A stretch of DNA of 64,000 nucleotides from Flammulina velutipes (lineage: Eukaryota > Basidiomycota > Agaricomycetes > Agaricales > Physalacriaceae): NCBI GenBank assembly GCA_011800155.1, contig CM022368.1, positions 2,108,001 to 2,172,000 on the forward strand, written 5' to 3'. Within the stretch, counting starts at the first letter, position 1; each line of letters begins with the position of its first letter. The notes under the pieces are model-generated. The model was given only the letters and a program-made list of their open reading frames with translations, made no database searches and was not told the DNA's origin. Positions 61,656 to 64,000 of this stretch are shown here, in pieces. A program made the position numbers and the translations under genes.

Positions 61656-63386
61656 TCACCGTACAGGTTCAGGCGAGTAGTGATGGTGGGCAGTGGGTAC
61701 CTCTCGAGGCATAGTCTCATGACTAGCAGTTCGCTGGTTCCATGTCTCCTCCAATGGACCAGGATCCGGCCTTTGCACCGTCCCATCCAACTCGTACTGT
61801 TCCGACGCTCTTTCCTCATCCGTGAAACGACGCACTGCGCCAGGTCGCTGCCCGAACGGGCTACTGCCATTTGCGACTCCATGGCTATCATCGGACGAAC
61901 TGGGGGCGTTGTGCAACGGGAGGACATCCTCATTATCGCGCTTGATGCGGGGAGAGTAGGGCAAGTGAGACATTTCGGAGGCGAGGCTGGGGTAGTATTG
62001 GCGGTAGGAGAAGTAGGCCATGACCGTACCGAGGATTGAGCCAACTAGGATATCATGCCAGTGATCTATAGGGAATTATTTGAGTGAGATGGAAGTTACT
62101 GGTGGTGAATATGTTTGCGTACGGCGGTAATCCATGCTTCTTGAGATTGCAACTAGTGCGGCGGCAAAGAATGGCGATACTGCTATCCAAGCCTTGCCCT
62201 AAGAGCAGATGATATGTGAGGATCATGGAAATATCAGAGGGAAGGATACTTACAGTGTGTCCTCGACTGTCAAAAAGATGCAACTTGCCTGCAAGATAAA
62301 ATGCAAGAAATCCGAGACCAGCAAAGGATACTACGATGGCGTTCGTTGATCAACGTAAACTCAATTGATTGGAAGACATACAACTCGAGTGTCCAGAAGG
62401 GAAGCTCCTGAACCCATCCCGCAAGATTTTGTTCTCTTCTTGCGTACAAATCGTCCAGTTGGACAAACCAAAGACTGGATCCACGGCACCAGCAGGAGGC
62501 TGACAACGGTCAATGATATCTATGCGGGTAATTAAGTCGTATCGCGACGGGGGGCCGGGTAGTGGTGGTGATACGACATACCTGGGCGAGGACGACCGAC
62601 AGTGATCTTTGTGAACTGGGTTATAGAACCTGTGAGGGCCATGCCGAGGATTACTAGTCATTGAATGAGGCGTCATACGGGATGAAAACAGCGAAGGGAT
62701 CATACATCCAAGAGTCCCTGCAAGTTTGGTCGTGGTCATGAGTTCTTGGCGTGGACAACAGCCATGATGCAGACGCGCGTACCGTTATGGAGGTCCCACC
62801 AGGAGCGAATGGTGACCAAGTTGACGAGTGGTTGAATGAGAACGGGAGCAACAAAACAGATGAAATAGAGAGCGACATTCTAGGACATGTCAATAGGCTC
62901 CGCGGAGACGAGAGAAGCAGACTCACGGGAATACGTTCATGAACAGCGTAGCTGTAAAACATAAGGCTGAAGAGACGGCACGTCAAAAGGATAGCTCACG
63001 GATGGCGTAGACTAGAAGCGATGTCAGCAAGATGGGGAAAGAGACACGATCAAGCACGCACGAAGTGTCTTCCAGGGAGAATACACGCCTATAGCCTTCG
63101 ACTTTGTCGAGAGAGAAGAAAATAGCACTGTTGGACGTGAGAAACGCCTAGCAGCCCGTCGATTGACATACGCTAATACAATGGTCAAGATCCTGGTTGG
63201 CTGTCAATTATTGGTCTCGTGCGCGCGATATTTGGTGGCTCACCAGTCGGGAGCATAAGAAAGTAACAATTTCCTTCGTCTTGTAGGCGTTACTGGAGGC
63301 TTTCTGTTCGTCGGCGAAGACGCCTTCATGAAAAACGATTTCATGGCGGGAGGAAATGGAGGGTCAAGGAGGCGGGCGTATGACAT
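61656..63386 (-). CDS. PAP2-family lipid phosphate phosphatase
   Basis: A multi-exon gene for a membrane phosphatase like Dpp1/Lpp1, which removes phosphate from diacylglycerol pyrophosphate, phosphatidate and similar lipids. The catalytic triad motifs are all present: KITVGRPRPD (KxxxxxxRP), FPSGHSS (PSGH) and ISRSMDYRHHWHD (SRxxxxxHxxxD). Hydrophobic spans include DWILTIVLALIFFSLDKVEG, SFAGLGFLAFYLAGKL and VSPFFAAALVAI. The N-terminus is basic, and the C-terminal 120 residues are a soluble, disordered tail. At least six introns, all short, interrupt the gene. Start MSYARLLDPPF at 63386. Confidence 0.87.
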
Positions 63387-63725
63387 GTTGAGTGGCCGCA
63401 AGACCTGACTATTTTAGAACCACAATTACACAGCCCTATGTATTTCGCTTGGCATGTGGAGCCTTCCTCCTACCTTCTGCCTTCTTTATTCTTACTCCTT
63501 GCTGCGCACAACCAACGTTCAACCCCCTGCTGCTATACATAGTCCACCACCTAGGAGGCATTCGTATTAATAGTATCGTTTCCTCAACTTGATCATACGA
63601 ATAAATATAAGTGCCCGAACGCAACGGTAACATCGAAAAAAAAACCATAGTGCACGTTCATAAGTAAGCGAAACTGCCCCAGTATTATCAAGGAGAGACA
63701 TATATGTATCCTGTTCGTATAAGTA
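63387..63725. other. Intergenic region
   Basis: The 339 AT-rich bases lie between the PAP2 promoter side and the 3' end of the kinase gene. No coding exon is supported. Confidence 0.5.
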
Positions 63726-64000
63726 TCATAACTTGAGCTCGGTCAATACCCGTCTAGCGAGCATCTGGTATTGCCATCCATCCCCGCTCGCACGTCGGAA
63801 TTGAATACCATGCAACGGCAGCCATGGAACCTATCATCGATTAATCAACAAAAGTACCTCAACAGAGGGGCAAAGACCACTCACTTTCACAACGTTTATT
63901 TCAAACCTCACCGACAGCGAGTTGTTCCCCATGCTTTCGAACACGTCCCGATCCACCTCCCCAGTCGGTAAAGGACTCAAACTGCGCGCGCTCGTAGCCC
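63726..64000 (-). CDS. KIN1/KIN2 (MARK/PAR-1) kinase, C-terminal KA1 domain (partial)
   Basis: Two exons (64000-63885 and 63830-63726, intron 54 nt) form the 3' end of a gene that runs off the right edge. The product reads SVRFEINVVKVPWLPLHGIQ, then FRRASGDGWQYQMLARRVLT, ending ELKL. This is the kinase-associated 1 (KA1) domain, which binds acidic phospholipids and restrains the kinase. The LPLHGIQFRR and GDxWQY pattern is that of fungal Kin1/Kin2 kinases, which act in polarity and exocytosis. The kinase domain itself is outside the window. No single exon here looks like a gene, so it is easy to overlook. Confidence 0.8.

Overview
The window is 64 kb of a basidiomycete nuclear genome, most likely an agaricomycete. 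Genes are dense, on both strands, and broken by many short introns (about 45-60 nt). The gene set points the same way: a fungal retaining trehalose phosphorylase, a STE3-type pheromone receptor and a KA1-tailed kinase. I placed 33 protein-coding genes, one probable kinase relic and one MITE-like element. Exon limits were read by eye from splice sites and frame. For the genes where I give exon coordinates, exon sums are divisible by three.

Left part (1-31 kb), mostly housekeeping: the 3' part of a TBC1D5-like Rab-GAP, ALG13, pyrroline-5-carboxylate reductase (PRO3), the RRP3 helicase, TSC1/hamartin, HSP90, a small unknown gene, phosphoserine aminotransferase (SER1), TRAPPC10/TRS130, NAC alpha (EGD2), TRM9, the ribosome-associated Hsp70 SSB, mitochondrial ribosomal protein uS2m (MRP4), anthranilate synthase I (TRP2), SHQ1 and an SLC35F6-like transporter. 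Several divergent pairs share gaps of only 56-118 bp. HSP90, NAC alpha and SSB, which all act on newly made proteins, lie within about 14 kb.

Middle part (31-47 kb), more accessory: an arrestin-like protein, the small bc1-complex assembly factor CBP4 (five exons, 95 aa), SIP5, a SERCA-type calcium pump, a basidiomycete-type protein kinase, a kinase relic, and an intact STE3 receptor with no pheromone-precursor gene recognisable beside it. Next come a MITE-like element with 33-bp inverted arms and a seven-copy TGTMCGAA repeat, an unknown intronless gene, and a secreted expansin-like (double-psi beta-barrel) protein.

Right part (47-64 kb): an unknown Ser-rich protein, the RCC1-repeat mitochondrial protein FMP25, an FCP1-like HAD protein with an altered DxDxT motif, POL5, an unknown protein, trehalose phosphorylase, a TFIIB/BRF-type factor, a PAP2 lipid phosphatase, and the 3' end of a KIN1/KIN2 (MARK) kinase running off the right edge.

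I found no convincing new multi-gene system. The most useful leads are the repeat element next to the lone pheromone receptor, the tandem RxRxxS array in the Rab-GAP, three probable GC-AG introns, and the acidic tail on uS2m.
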